From contig CAKJYW010000008.1 of NCBI GenBank assembly GCA_918272565.1, forward strand, positions 29,041-93,040: a stretch of 64,000 nt of DNA. Direction: 5' to 3'. The DNA comes from Bacilli bacterium (GTDB taxonomy: Bacteria; Bacillota_I; Bacilli_A; ML615J-28; CAG-698). Position 1 is the first letter of the stretch, and each line of letters starts with the position of its first letter. Below the pieces are notes generated by a model that did no database searches, had not been told where the DNA came from, and saw only the letters and a program-made list of their open reading frames with translations. Shown here piece after piece: positions 8,228 to 17,191 of this stretch. A program made the translations under genes and the position numbers.

Positions 8228-9451
8228 ATGGAAAAGAGTGTATTAAGAGTAAATTCAGAAATTGGAAGACTTAAAACGGTTTTACTTCATGAACCAGGAG
8301 AGGAATTAAATAACCTTACTCCTAAATATTTAGGAGAGTTACTATTTGATGATATCCCTTGGTTGCCACTAGCTAAAAAGGAACATCAAGCTTTTGCACA
8401 AGTATTTAAAGATGCTGGTGTTAAAGTTGTTTATTTGGTTGATTTGGTAGTTGAAGCACTTGATGTAAGCGAAGAAATCAAAAAAGAATTCATTTTAGAA
8501 TTTGTTGAAGAAGCTGATATCTATAGTGAAACCTTAAAAGAGTTAACTACTGAGTTTTTATTAAATATAAAGTCTACAAAAGAATTAGTTTTAAAGACTA
8601 TGAGTGGAATTCAAAAGAAAGAATTACCTGAATACCACGCTAGAACGCTAACTGATTTGGTTGGAGAAGAGCCTTTTATTACTAACCCTATGCCTAATCT
8701 TTATTTCACTAGAGATCCTTTTGCAATTGTTGGGGATGGAGTTTGTTTAAATAAGATGTACTCTACTACTCGTAGACGTGAAACAATCTATGGAAAATAT
8801 ATTTTCCTATATCATCCAGTTTATAAAACTAACAAATTGTTCTATAATAGGACAGATAAAATGAATATTGAAGGTGGAGATATCTTAGTTTTAAATAAAG
8901 AAACTTTGATTATCGGTGTTAGTCAAAGAACTCACCCTTCAGCAATCGAACTACTTGCTAAGAATTTGTTCTTCAAGTTTGATAGTGGATTTAAAACTAT
9001 TTTAGCTTTCACTATTCCTAAATTTAGAACATTTATGCATTTAGATACAGTATTTACACAACTTGATTATGATAAATTTGCTATTCATGAAAATGTTGCG
9101 AAAGAGTTAAGAATCTTTAGGATTGAAAAAGATCCAGTTAGACCTAGTAAACTTAGAGTTACTGAAGAAAAAGAAAAGACTGAACTAGTGTTAGAGCGTT
9201 ATGTTGGTAGAATTGTTACTTTGATTCCTTGTGGAGGTAGAGATACAATCTCTGCTGATAGAGAACAATGGAGTGATGGAAGCAACACTGTTGCTATTGC
9301 TCCTGGTGAAGTAATAGTTTATGAAAGAAACAACATTACTAATGAAGTATTAACTAGAAATAATATTAAAGTACATACTATTCCATCAAGTGAATTATCA
9401 AGAGGTCGCGGTGGACCTAGATGTATGTGCATGCCATTAGAAAGGGAATAA
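8228..9451 (+). CDS. arcA: Arginine deiminase
   Basis: Hydrolyses L-arginine to citrulline and ammonia, the first step of the ADI pathway. At 407 residues it has the usual family length. Family motifs: '[14 protein letters not shown]' at the N-terminus, '[10 protein letters not shown]', 'EGGDI', 'MHLDTVFTQ', and the C-terminal 'GGPRCMCMP' with the catalytic Cys (first Cys of that motif). The ATG at 8228 follows AAAGGTG by 4 bases; two in-frame ATGs upstream lie in or beside the promoter -10. It heads an operon with OTC (4-base gap), carbamate kinase and a decarboxylase. No arcD-type antiporter is encoded in this operon. Confidence 0.95.
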   Translation: MEKSVLRVNSEIGRLKTVLLHEPGEELNNLTPKYLGELLFDDIPWLPLAKKEHQAFAQVFKDAGVKVVYLVDLVVEALDVSEEIKKEFILEFVEEADIYSETLKELTTEFLLNIKSTKELVLKTMSGIQKKELPEYHARTLTDLVGEEPFITNPMPNLYFTRDPFAIVGDGVCLNKMYSTTRRRETIYGKYIFLYHPVYKTNKLFYNRTDKMNIEGGDILVLNKETLIIGVSQRTHPSAIELLAKNLFFKFDSGFKTILAFTIPKFRTFMHLDTVFTQLDYDKFAIHENVAKELRIFRIEKDPVRPSKLRVTEEKEKTELVLERYVGRIVTLIPCGGRDTISADREQWSDGSNTVAIAPGEVIVYERNNITNEVLTRNNIKVHTIPSSELSRGRGGPRCMCMPLERE

Positions 9452-9455
9452 AAGA

Positions 9456-10448
9456 ATGAACTTATACGGAAGAAACTTACTAACTCTACTTGACTATAGT
9501 CCAAGTGAGATAGATTATTTAATCAATTTAGCAATTGATTTAAAAGATAAAAAGAAAAAAGGAATTGATACTAAAGTATTAAAAGGTAAAAATATCGTTT
9601 TGTTATTTGAAAAAGACTCTACACGTACTAGATGTGCTTTTGAAGTAAGCGGCTATGATTTAGGTATGGGAGTTACTTACTTAGGTCCTACTGGTAGTCA
9701 AATGGGTAAAAAAGAAAGTATCAAAGATACCGCAAGAGTTCTAGGTAGAATGTATGATGGTATTGAATACCGTGGCTTTAAACAAGAAACAGTTGAAACT
9801 TTAGCTAAATATTCTGGTGTTCCTGTTTGGAACGGCCTAACTGAAAAATTCCATCCAACGCAAATTCTAGCTGACTTAATGACAATTAAAGAACACTTTG
9901 GTCACTTAAAAGGAATCAAAATGGCATATTTTGGTGATGCAAGATATAATATGGGTAATTCTTTAATGATTGGTGCTAGTAAGATGGGGCTTGACTTTAG
10001 AGCAGTTGCTCCAAAAGAACTTTGGCCAGAAGAATCTTTAGTTAATAAATGTAAAGATGTGGCTAAAGAGACCGGTGCTAAGATTACTCTAACTGAAGAT
10101 ATTGAAGAAGGCATCAAAGATGCTGATGTAGTTGTTACAGATGTATGGGTTTCAATGGGTGAAGCTGATAGTGTTTGGGCTGAAAGAATTAAGATGCTTA
10201 AACCTTATCAAGTTAATAGCGCCCTAATGGCTAAGGCATCAAAGAGTGCTATCTTCTTGCATTGCTTACCATCTTTCCATAATCTAGAAACAAAAATCGG
10301 TTATGAAGTTTATGAAAAGTTTGGACTTGACGGCTTAGAAGTAACTGAAGAAGTATTTGAAAGTGATAGATCACTAGTGTTTGATGAAGCAGAAAATAGA
10401 TTACATACAATTAAAGCTGTAATCTATGCTACAATGGTAAAAGAATGA
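9456..10448 (+). CDS. arcB: Ornithine carbamoyltransferase (catabolic context)
   Basis: Interconverts citrulline plus phosphate with ornithine plus carbamoyl phosphate. The carbamoyl phosphate motif 'STRTR' (about residue 55), '[11 protein letters not shown]' and the ornithine-binding 'HCLPSFH' are all present, and 330 residues is the normal size. It is placed between arcA and arcC, so the catabolic direction (phosphorolysis of citrulline) is inferred. It ends in TGA, which overlaps the ATG of arcC (ATGA), giving translational coupling and direct evidence that UGA is a stop in this organism. Confidence 0.95.
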   Translation: MNLYGRNLLTLLDYSPSEIDYLINLAIDLKDKKKKGIDTKVLKGKNIVLLFEKDSTRTRCAFEVSGYDLGMGVTYLGPTGSQMGKKESIKDTARVLGRMYDGIEYRGFKQETVETLAKYSGVPVWNGLTEKFHPTQILADLMTIKEHFGHLKGIKMAYFGDARYNMGNSLMIGASKMGLDFRAVAPKELWPEESLVNKCKDVAKETGAKITLTEDIEEGIKDADVVVTDVWVSMGEADSVWAERIKMLKPYQVNSALMAKASKSAIFLHCLPSFHNLETKIGYEVYEKFGLDGLEVTEEVFESDRSLVFDEAENRLHTIKAVIYATMVKE

Positions 10449-11362
10449 GACTAGTGATTGCTCTTGGTGGCAATGCTTTAGGTGAGACTCCCGAAAAACA
10501 AAAAGAAATGGCGAGTATCACAGCTAAATACATTGTACCAATTATAAAAAGCGGATATGACGTAATAATTACTCATGGTAATGGTCCTCAAGTTGGACTA
10601 ATCAACTTAGCATTTACTGAAGGCGGAAAAATTAACGAGAAAGTTTACAAAATGCCATTTAGTGAATGTGGAGCTATGAGTCAAGGATACATTGGCTTTC
10701 ATCTAGAGAATGCTCTAATTAATGAGTTAAATAAAGAAGGAGTTAAAAAGTCAGTTGTATCAATTACTACCGAAGTAGAAGTAGATAAGAATGACCCTGC
10801 TTTCTCTAATCCAACAAAACCAATTGGTTCTTTCTATTCTAAAGAAGAAGCAGAAAAGATGCCATATGTTATGAAGGAAGATAGTGGAAGAGGTTATCGT
10901 AGAGTTATTGCATCCCCTAAACCTGTTAAAGTTTTAGAGATGGATGTAATAAAGAGTTTGAATGAATCTGGATATGTTGTAATAACATGTGGTGGTGGAG
11001 GTATTCCTGTTATAAAAGAAAATGATAAGTATAATGGCATTGATGCGGTCATCGATAAAGATTATGCATCTAGCATTTTAGCTAGTAGCGTTAATGCAGA
11101 TATCCTTATGATTTTAACAGCTATTGATTGTTGTAAGATTAACTTCAATAAGCCAAATGAGGAAAAACTTGGTGTTGTAACGGTTTCTGATATGAAAAAA
11201 TATAATCTTGAAGGTCACTTCCTTTCTGGAAGCATGAAACCTAAAGTAGAAGCTTGCATCGACTTTGTTTCTAAAGACAAACAAAGAGTTGCTATTATCA
11301 CAACTATCGAAAAGGCACTTGATGCTTTGGACGGTAAATGTGGAACAAAAATAATATATTAA
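10445..11362 (+). CDS. arcC: Carbamate kinase
   Basis: Makes ATP from carbamoyl phosphate and ADP, the energy-yielding last step of the ADI pathway. The amino acid kinase fold begins '[10 protein letters not shown]', followed by 'THGNGPQVG', '[11 protein letters not shown]', 'GGGGIPV', '[10 protein letters not shown]' and the terminal 'GTKI'. Its 305 residues match the family. It overlaps the OTC gene by 4 bases and is 12 bases ahead of the decarboxylase gene. Confidence 0.95.
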   Translation: MRLVIALGGNALGETPEKQKEMASITAKYIVPIIKSGYDVIITHGNGPQVGLINLAFTEGGKINEKVYKMPFSECGAMSQGYIGFHLENALINELNKEGVKKSVVSITTEVEVDKNDPAFSNPTKPIGSFYSKEEAEKMPYVMKEDSGRGYRRVIASPKPVKVLEMDVIKSLNESGYVVITCGGGGIPVIKENDKYNGIDAVIDKDYASSILASSVNADILMILTAIDCCKINFNKPNEEKLGVVTVSDMKKYNLEGHFLSGSMKPKVEACIDFVSKDKQRVAIITTIEKALDALDGKCGTKIIY

Positions 11363-11374
11363 GTAAAGGCGACA

Positions 11375-12682
11375 ATGGAAAAGATAGAATGCATACAACA
11401 TGGTGCCATTTATTATAATGGCACAAGTTTATTAGATTTGGCTTTGGAGTATAAGACTCCATTAAAGGTAACATTCTTAGATGTTATCAAATATCGTGTA
11501 GAAAAACTAAAGAAGAGCTTTGATGAAGCAATTAAGGTTTTAGGCTACAAAGGTAAATTTATTTACCTTAATGCTAATAAGGCTAACTACGGCTTAAAAG
11601 AAGTTGCTACAGCATTTAAAGCATCAGACGGCTTAGAGACATCAAGTTATTATGATTTATTATTCTCATTAAAGATATTTGAAAAGTATAGTGAGAAAGA
11701 TAAATACTTAGTTTTAAATGGATATAAACAAGATGATTATCTTGATAGTTTCGTTAAGGCGAGTCTAGATGGTTATAATATCGTTGATATCATCGATTCA
11801 CTAGATGAATATGAAAGACTAAAGAAATATGATAAGAAGCTAAATGTTGGGCTAAGGGTTCATATTCCTAGTTTATATTCTGAGGGCGATGAAGAAGAAA
11901 ACGATCGCTTTGGTTTAACTGATAAAGAATTTGATTTTATCTTAAGTGATTTAAAGAATACTAAGCTCATCCTTTCAACAATCCACTTTCATCAAAGAGG
12001 ATTTGATTATGAAAAGGAAAAGTTTGAAGCAAACTTCCTAAAAGTATTTAGAAATTACTACGTTAAAGCAAGCAAGATGTATGATAGTGTTATTAACTTT
12101 GATATGGGTGGAGGTACACCACTTCCAATTGATAATGGTTTTGACTATTTAGAGTGGGCTAAATATGTTATTACTTTATTAAAAGAAGAAGCAAAGAAGT
12201 ATAACGTTAAAGAACCTAACCTAATCAGTGAAAATGGTAAATACAGTCAAAAAGACTCAACAGTAAATATCTATAAAGTTATTGCTAGGAAAAATACGAG
12301 CGAATATCCTTGGTATGTTGTTGATGGTAGCTTGCTTATTGCTCTACCTGAAATGTACGCATTAGGTGAACCAATTAAGATTGAAGCAATTAACGATTTA
12401 GATAAAAACAAGGTTAAAGTGAAGTTAGCTGGCGTGACATGTGACTGTGATGATGTTTATTTTGGTAAAGATGGTTACGTTTTAATGCCAGAAAGCAGTG
12501 AGCTTTATATTGGTTTAATGGGAACTGGAAGTTATCAAAACAGCATGAATGGTAAACGTGGTGTTCATCATTGCATGCTTCCTGAAGAAACTGATTTAGT
12601 TATTGAAACAGTTGATGGAAAATTAGTTAAAACAATTCGTAATAAACTTCAAACAATCGATGAGATAATGAAGTTAGTTTAA
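11375..12682 (+). CDS. PLP-dependent fold-III decarboxylase (arginine/ornithine/DAP decarboxylase type)
   Basis: The 435-residue protein has an N-terminal alanine-racemase-like barrel and a C-terminal beta domain (group IV decarboxylases). The likely PLP lysine lies in 'YLNANKANYG' (about residue 69). Further signs are the 'HFHQRG' segment, the Gly-rich 'FDMGGGTPLP', 'ISENGKYS', the catalytic-Cys region 'CDCDD' and 'GSYQNSMNG'. It most resembles SpeA-like arginine decarboxylases but is far shorter than the roughly 630-residue SpeA. The position directly after arcC suggests arginine or ornithine as substrate, giving agmatine or putrescine; diaminopimelate or carboxynorspermidine cannot be excluded. 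Confidence 0.75.
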   Translation: MEKIECIQHGAIYYNGTSLLDLALEYKTPLKVTFLDVIKYRVEKLKKSFDEAIKVLGYKGKFIYLNANKANYGLKEVATAFKASDGLETSSYYDLLFSLKIFEKYSEKDKYLVLNGYKQDDYLDSFVKASLDGYNIVDIIDSLDEYERLKKYDKKLNVGLRVHIPSLYSEGDEEENDRFGLTDKEFDFILSDLKNTKLILSTIHFHQRGFDYEKEKFEANFLKVFRNYYVKASKMYDSVINFDMGGGTPLPIDNGFDYLEWAKYVITLLKEEAKKYNVKEPNLISENGKYSQKDSTVNIYKVIARKNTSEYPWYVVDGSLLIALPEMYALGEPIKIEAINDLDKNKVKVKLAGVTCDCDDVYFGKDGYVLMPESSELYIGLMGTGSYQNSMNGKRGVHHCMLPEETDLVIETVDGKLVKTIRNKLQTIDEIMKLV

Positions 12683-12693
12683 AAGAGGAAAAT

Positions 12694-13797
12694 ATGAAAA
12701 AAGCTATTCTTTATTGTGTGGCGATAATCTTTGCATCCCTAATTGCCACATTATTCCTACCATTCTCTTGTGCTCCAAAGGCAAAGAATGATGAAAAATT
12801 TGATATAGTGATGGATAAAATAAGCGACGATACTTTAGTAACTGAGGTTAGAATGCTTGGTGCTCATGATGCCTTTAGTAGTGATATCGGTTATATGAGT
12901 AGAGCAAACCCTAACCAAGATGACTTAATAACTAGTGGAATAGTTAATAAGTTTGCTAAAGGTGTTGTTGTGAGATTCTCTAAAGCACAAAATGGAAGTG
13001 CCCTAGATTTGCTTAATGGTGGTGTTAGATATTTTGATACTAGAATCACTTTATCTGGAGAAGACTTCTATACTTGCCATGGGTATTTATCTAATAACTT
13101 TGATTATTATCTAAAAGATATCATCGATTTCCTAGATTCTCATCCAAGTGAATTTGTAATCTTAGATATCCAAGAATACTTTGCAAGTGGAACTAAAGAT
13201 GGTAGCCTTGAAGCAGAAGACTGGGATAAATTATTATTACACTTAAGTGAAACTAAAGGAGCATCAGGTAAAACAATCATCGATTTTATTAGATATGATG
13301 CTAAAGTAGATGCACTTAAAGATTTAACAGTAGGACAAGTCACAAATAATAAAAATAGCGGTGGAGTTGTAATTTTAGCTAAGACTAGTGATTATAGTGA
13401 ATTCTATTTAAGAGATAGCAACGCTGACTATAATGAAGAGCGAGAATATACTTCAATTAGATCATACTGGCATGAAACTAATTCAACAGACGAGCTTATT
13501 AGTGGAATCGATAATGAAGAAGCGTTTGTAGAAAAGATGAACTATGGTGGATTATTTGTTGTTAACCAAGCTCAAAAGACAGCTTTTATTATGAGTGGTA
13601 AACTAGTTAGAAGCATCTTCGGTTGGAGTTTAACTAAGATGGCAAGCAAGTTCAATAAAGAATTAGTAAAAGATGAAGAACGATTCAATAAATGGCTTGA
13701 TGAAATGCCTATCCTAATGGTTGATTATGCCTTAAGTAGTAAAGGCGACTTCAATAAATTAGCTAATACATATATTATTGCTTATAATAGTAAATAA
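12694..13797 (+). CDS. Secreted PI-PLC X-domain-like phosphodiesterase
   Basis: The 367-residue protein has an N-terminal signal segment ending 'LPFSCAP', an imperfect lipobox, so it is either a lipoprotein or secreted. The X-domain signature follows: 'MLGAHDAFSS' (first catalytic His, about residue 52), 'GGVRYFDTRI', 'TCHGYL' (second His) and 'HPSEFVILDIQEYF'. Bacterial PI-PLC cleaves phosphatidylinositol or GPI anchors; environmental relatives have unknown substrates. It starts 11 bases after the decarboxylase gene with an AGAGG site, so it belongs to the same transcript, though its job there is unclear. Confidence 0.8.
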   Translation: MKKAILYCVAIIFASLIATLFLPFSCAPKAKNDEKFDIVMDKISDDTLVTEVRMLGAHDAFSSDIGYMSRANPNQDDLITSGIVNKFAKGVVVRFSKAQNGSALDLLNGGVRYFDTRITLSGEDFYTCHGYLSNNFDYYLKDIIDFLDSHPSEFVILDIQEYFASGTKDGSLEAEDWDKLLLHLSETKGASGKTIIDFIRYDAKVDALKDLTVGQVTNNKNSGGVVILAKTSDYSEFYLRDSNADYNEEREYTSIRSYWHETNSTDELISGIDNEEAFVEKMNYGGLFVVNQAQKTAFIMSGKLVRSIFGWSLTKMASKFNKELVKDEERFNKWLDEMPILMVDYALSSKGDFNKLANTYIIAYNSK

Positions 13798-13799
13798 AA

Positions 13800-13827
13800 A
13801 AAGGGCGAAGAATTTCGCCTTTTATTT
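13800..13827 (+). terminator. Terminator of the arginine operon
   Basis: AAGGGCGAA and TTCGCCTTT pair around GAAT, followed by a T-rich stretch. It ends the arcA-to-PI-PLC transcript. Confidence 0.85.
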
Positions 13828-13859
13828 TAGACTAATTTAGCCAAAAAAAGCTAAACATA

Positions 13860-13868
13860 TGGTATAAT
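13860..13868 (+). promoter_or_regulatory. Extended -10 promoter of the HAD gene
   Basis: TGGTATAAT: a TG-N element plus consensus TATAAT at 13863-13868. An ACGAGG ribosome site lies between it and the ATG at 13885. Confidence 0.65.
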
Positions 13869-13884
13869 AAGAACGAGGTTTTTT

Positions 13885-14652
13885 ATGTATATTGTAATTG
13901 ATTTAGATGATACTTTATTAACAAATGAAAGAAAGATAACAGATTATTCTTTGAAGCGTCTTAAGTACTTTCAGTCACTTGGACATAAGATTGTTATCAA
14001 TACCGCAAGAAATATCTATAGGACAAGATCTATAATAGAAACACTAAGGCCTGACTATACTATTTTAGATGGTGGTAATGTCATTTTAGATAAAGAGATG
14101 AATTTGATTTATGATTATCCTTATCCTTATGATATTATTAATAATTTGATTTTAGATTTAAGTGAGTTTTGTAGCGATGTGTGTGTGCAGACCTATGGTC
14201 AATTATATGCTATTAATCCTAATTATCACTCTCAAGGAGCTCTAACTAGGGATTTTAAAGAGGATCCTATTAAAGAAAACGAAGGCGTTTATAAGATAAT
14301 CTTTGTGCCCCTTGATATAGATAGGGCGTATAAACTAAAAGAAAAATATAATATTGAAGTTTTTAATTATCTAAATGGTAAATGGTTTAGATCGAACCCT
14401 AAAAACATCACAAAGTTCTTTGGAGTAGAAAGATTACTTGAGATAACTAAAGGAAATTTGAGTGATGTTATTGCTTTTGGGGATGATTATAGTGATTTAG
14501 ATATGATATTAAAAGCATATCATGGAGTTGCTATGGCTAATAGTGTGCCTTATGTTTTAGAGAGAGCTAAAAATATCGCATTAAGCAACGAAGAAGATGG
14601 TGTAGTAAAATATTTGAATAAATATTTAGGAGAAGAAGATGAAGAAAACTAG
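13885..14652 (+). CDS. Cof-type HAD-superfamily phosphatase
   Basis: The 255-residue protein begins with the HAD motif 'DLDDTLL' (Asp6 and Asp8 catalytic). Motif II lies in 'INTARN', motif III is the Lys region, and 'GDDYSDLDM' gives the metal-binding acidic pair. The C2-type cap sits between motifs II and III, as in sugar-phosphate and flavin-phosphate phosphatases of the Cof/YidA group. The substrate is not predictable. Its end overlaps the next gene by 14 bases, so the two are co-transcribed. Confidence 0.85.
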   Translation: MYIVIDLDDTLLTNERKITDYSLKRLKYFQSLGHKIVINTARNIYRTRSIIETLRPDYTILDGGNVILDKEMNLIYDYPYPYDIINNLILDLSEFCSDVCVQTYGQLYAINPNYHSQGALTRDFKEDPIKENEGVYKIIFVPLDIDRAYKLKEKYNIEVFNYLNGKWFRSNPKNITKFFGVERLLEITKGNLSDVIAFGDDYSDLDMILKAYHGVAMANSVPYVLERAKNIALSNEEDGVVKYLNKYLGEEDEEN

Positions 14653-17062
14653 AGCTTTTTTATTCTTATTAATACTTTTAATTAGTTTTACTTTTGCGTG
14701 CGGAAAAAAAGAACCTACTCTTGAACCAATTGACCCACATATTGAGGTAAGTTCAGAAACTGCTATAATTGAAGATGGAAAGATTTATCTTGAATATGGT
14801 GATACTATCTATTTAGTTGTATCATATTTTAGTGATGATTATAGAGATGGAACATCAAATGGAATTAATGTATCAAAATCAGATAATAAAGAAGTTATCC
14901 TTCTTGATGGTTTTAAGGTAAGTGCTATTGGACTTGGAGAAGATTACATCGATTTTAGCTATAAAGCAGGTGATGCTGAATATAAAGAGCATATTGAAAT
15001 CTTTGTTAGTGAAAGAACTTACGATATTGAGCGCTTATTAATTAAAAGCAAAAATGTTGTTAGCGTTGGTGACTTCTTTGAAATCGAATTAGATACCTTT
15101 GGAGCCACACGTGAAGCACAAATCGGTTATAAATCAAGTAATGAAGATGTAGCTACTGTTGATAGTGACGGTTATGTTACTGGTGTTAGTGAAGGTGTCT
15201 GTGAGATAACTGCTTATTTAATTGATAAACCAGAAATAAAGAACACAATGTTACTAAATGTTATTTCTACAGGCGAAGTAACAACAACTGGAGATGCAAG
15301 GTTCTATGTTCAAGAAGCTACTAATTATAAAGAGCTTCCTTATGGACTAATCTTCCAAAAGCTAACAGCTTTAACTTCAACTCCACTAACTGGAGCTGAC
15401 GCTGATGGGTATAGTGGAATCACTGCTCCACTAGTTCCTGATAGATATTATCTTCAACAAATCTCCCTACTTGAAGTACCTAATAGTGGTGATGTCAAAG
15501 TCACTAGTTGGGCTAATTGGGGTGGATCTAGATGGACATTAACAACTGTTAGAGGATTAATTAATAACTATGAAAAGAATAACCCTGGTTGGAAAGTTAT
15601 TGCCGCAATCAATGGTGATTTCTTTGATATTAATGCTAATGGTAATTTGCCATATCAAACTAATAGTGTAGTTATTAGTAATGGTAATTTCTATAAAACT
15701 ACAGGAAGTGGCTCTGTTGCTTTCCCTAATGATGGAACTGGAGTTATTGGAAATAAGCCTATCGTTAGATCAAAGAACATGCATTTAGATGTTTTAGATG
15801 ATGATGGAAATGTAATTAAGAGCTTTGAAATAGAAAATGTTAATAGCGAAGCTAAAGATGGAGAAAGCACAGTTTATTTTGCTTCTTATGATAGTGATAA
15901 AAACATTATGACTTTTGAAATAGAGGCTGATAACAATACTTTCTTTGTTAGTAGTGCTGAACTTGCTCTACCTAATAATGCTAATGATTTCTATGGACGT
16001 GGTGTCATAACAAGTGCTAGTGGAACTATCAAAATCGATAAAGGTAATTTTGCTATTTATACTAAAAACTCTGAGATATTGAATTATTTAAAAGAAGGAA
16101 TGAGAATAAGAGTTCAATATGTTTTAGAAGGGGATTATAGTGGAATAGGAGATATTACGGGTTGTGGTGGAACATTGATGCTTGATGGTGAATATAATCC
16201 TGGTGGAGCAATCAATGATAGAGCACCTAGAACAGTAATTGGTTCTACAGCTGATGGTAGAATTATCATGATGGTAATTGATGGGCGTCAAGGCTCTAAG
16301 AACATGTATGGAGCTGATGCTAGAGAACTTGCAGCAATCATGAAAGCTTATGGTTGTGTTGAAGCATTTAACCTTGATGGTGGTGGCTCAAGTACAATGG
16401 TAATTAGGCAAAATGGTTCATTTGTTGTTACAAATAGCCCATCAGATGGTCGTGAAAGAAGCGATAGTAACTGTGTATTAATCGTTGTCCGTGATATCGA
16501 CTTTGATGTTAGTGTCAGTGATGTTACAAAGACTAGTGCTAAAATCAATGTTAAAGTAAATGAGACATTCGGAAAAGATGTTAAAAAGGTATATGCCAAA
16601 GTAGATAACGTCTTATATGAAATAGTTGATGGATCTTGTACTATAAATGGATTAGTTCACAATAATACATATAATTACATTTTGTGTTATGAAAACTCTA
16701 AAGGTGAAATCTATGAAACTTTAACTGGCGGAGAGATTAAGACAGAAAAAGATTTGTATACATATTTTGCCACATTCGTTTATGAGGAAGAAGAAACATT
16801 TACAATAGAGGTTAGATACTTAGATAAAGACAAGTCTTCAACAATTAATGGTGCTAAAATTGCTTTAACATCAGTTAAAGATGGAGTAGAAATCAATAAT
16901 AATACATTCTTAACAGGTGATGGAACTATCACATTAAAGAAGAGTATCATCGGAGAAGAAATCAAAAAGATGGATATAACATTCTCTTATCAAGTCGATT
17001 ATCAAACAAGAGAGACGGTTGATTTATTAGATGTTGAGTTCTTCTATATTGATAAAAGATAA
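14639..17062 (+). CDS. Lipoprotein with Ig-like (Big2) domains and a phosphodiester glycosidase (NAGPA) domain
   Basis: The 807-residue protein has a lipoprotein signal ('SFTFACG', Cys about residue 22). Two Ig-like Big2-type segments follow (for example 'SSNEDVATVDSDGYVTGVSEG'). The central NAGPA/DUF2233 domain (about 210-620) has 'AAINGDFFD', 'GRQGSKNMYGADARELA' and the diagnostic 'NLDGGGSSTMV'. A fibronectin-III-like and another beta domain close the protein. NAGPA domains remove GlcNAc from phosphodiester-linked sugars, and bacterial members are thought to act on cell-wall or teichoic-acid glycans. The start ATG follows GGAGAAG inside the HAD gene. Confidence 0.85.
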   Translation: MKKTRAFLFLLILLISFTFACGKKEPTLEPIDPHIEVSSETAIIEDGKIYLEYGDTIYLVVSYFSDDYRDGTSNGINVSKSDNKEVILLDGFKVSAIGLGEDYIDFSYKAGDAEYKEHIEIFVSERTYDIERLLIKSKNVVSVGDFFEIELDTFGATREAQIGYKSSNEDVATVDSDGYVTGVSEGVCEITAYLIDKPEIKNTMLLNVISTGEVTTTGDARFYVQEATNYKELPYGLIFQKLTALTSTPLTGADADGYSGITAPLVPDRYYLQQISLLEVPNSGDVKVTSWANWGGSRWTLTTVRGLINNYEKNNPGWKVIAAINGDFFDINANGNLPYQTNSVVISNGNFYKTTGSGSVAFPNDGTGVIGNKPIVRSKNMHLDVLDDDGNVIKSFEIENVNSEAKDGESTVYFASYDSDKNIMTFEIEADNNTFFVSSAELALPNNANDFYGRGVITSASGTIKIDKGNFAIYTKNSEILNYLKEGMRIRVQYVLEGDYSGIGDITGCGGTLMLDGEYNPGGAINDRAPRTVIGSTADGRIIMMVIDGRQGSKNMYGADARELAAIMKAYGCVEAFNLDGGGSSTMVIRQNGSFVVTNSPSDGRERSDSNCVLIVVRDIDFDVSVSDVTKTSAKINVKVNETFGKDVKKVYAKVDNVLYEIVDGSCTINGLVHNNTYNYILCYENSKGEIYETLTGGEIKTEKDLYTYFATFVYEEEETFTIEVRYLDKDKSSTINGAKIALTSVKDGVEINNNTFLTGDGTITLKKSIIGEEIKKMDITFSYQVDYQTRETVDLLDVEFFYIDKR

Positions 17063-17066
17063 TTAA

Positions 17067-17098
17067 TAATTCCCTATATTCTATAGGGAATTATTTTT
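17067..17098 (+). terminator. Intrinsic terminator after the NAGPA lipoprotein gene
   Basis: TAATTCCCTAT (17067-17077) pairs perfectly with ATAGGGAATTA (17083-17093), followed by TTTTTAT. Confidence 0.85.
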
Positions 17099-17120
17099 AT
17101 AAATATTCTTATATTTTTAT

Positions 17121-17149
17121 TTGAAAACAAGCAGTGTTTGTGATAAAAT
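17121..17149 (+). promoter_or_regulatory. Promoter of polC
   Basis: TTGAAA (17121-17126) and TAAAAT (17144-17149) with exact 17-base spacing, upstream of a strong GAAGGAGGTAAC ribosome site and the ATG at 17192. Confidence 0.7.
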
Positions 17150-17191
17150 TAGAATACTCATAATTAGAAAAAAAGATAGAAGGAGGTAACA

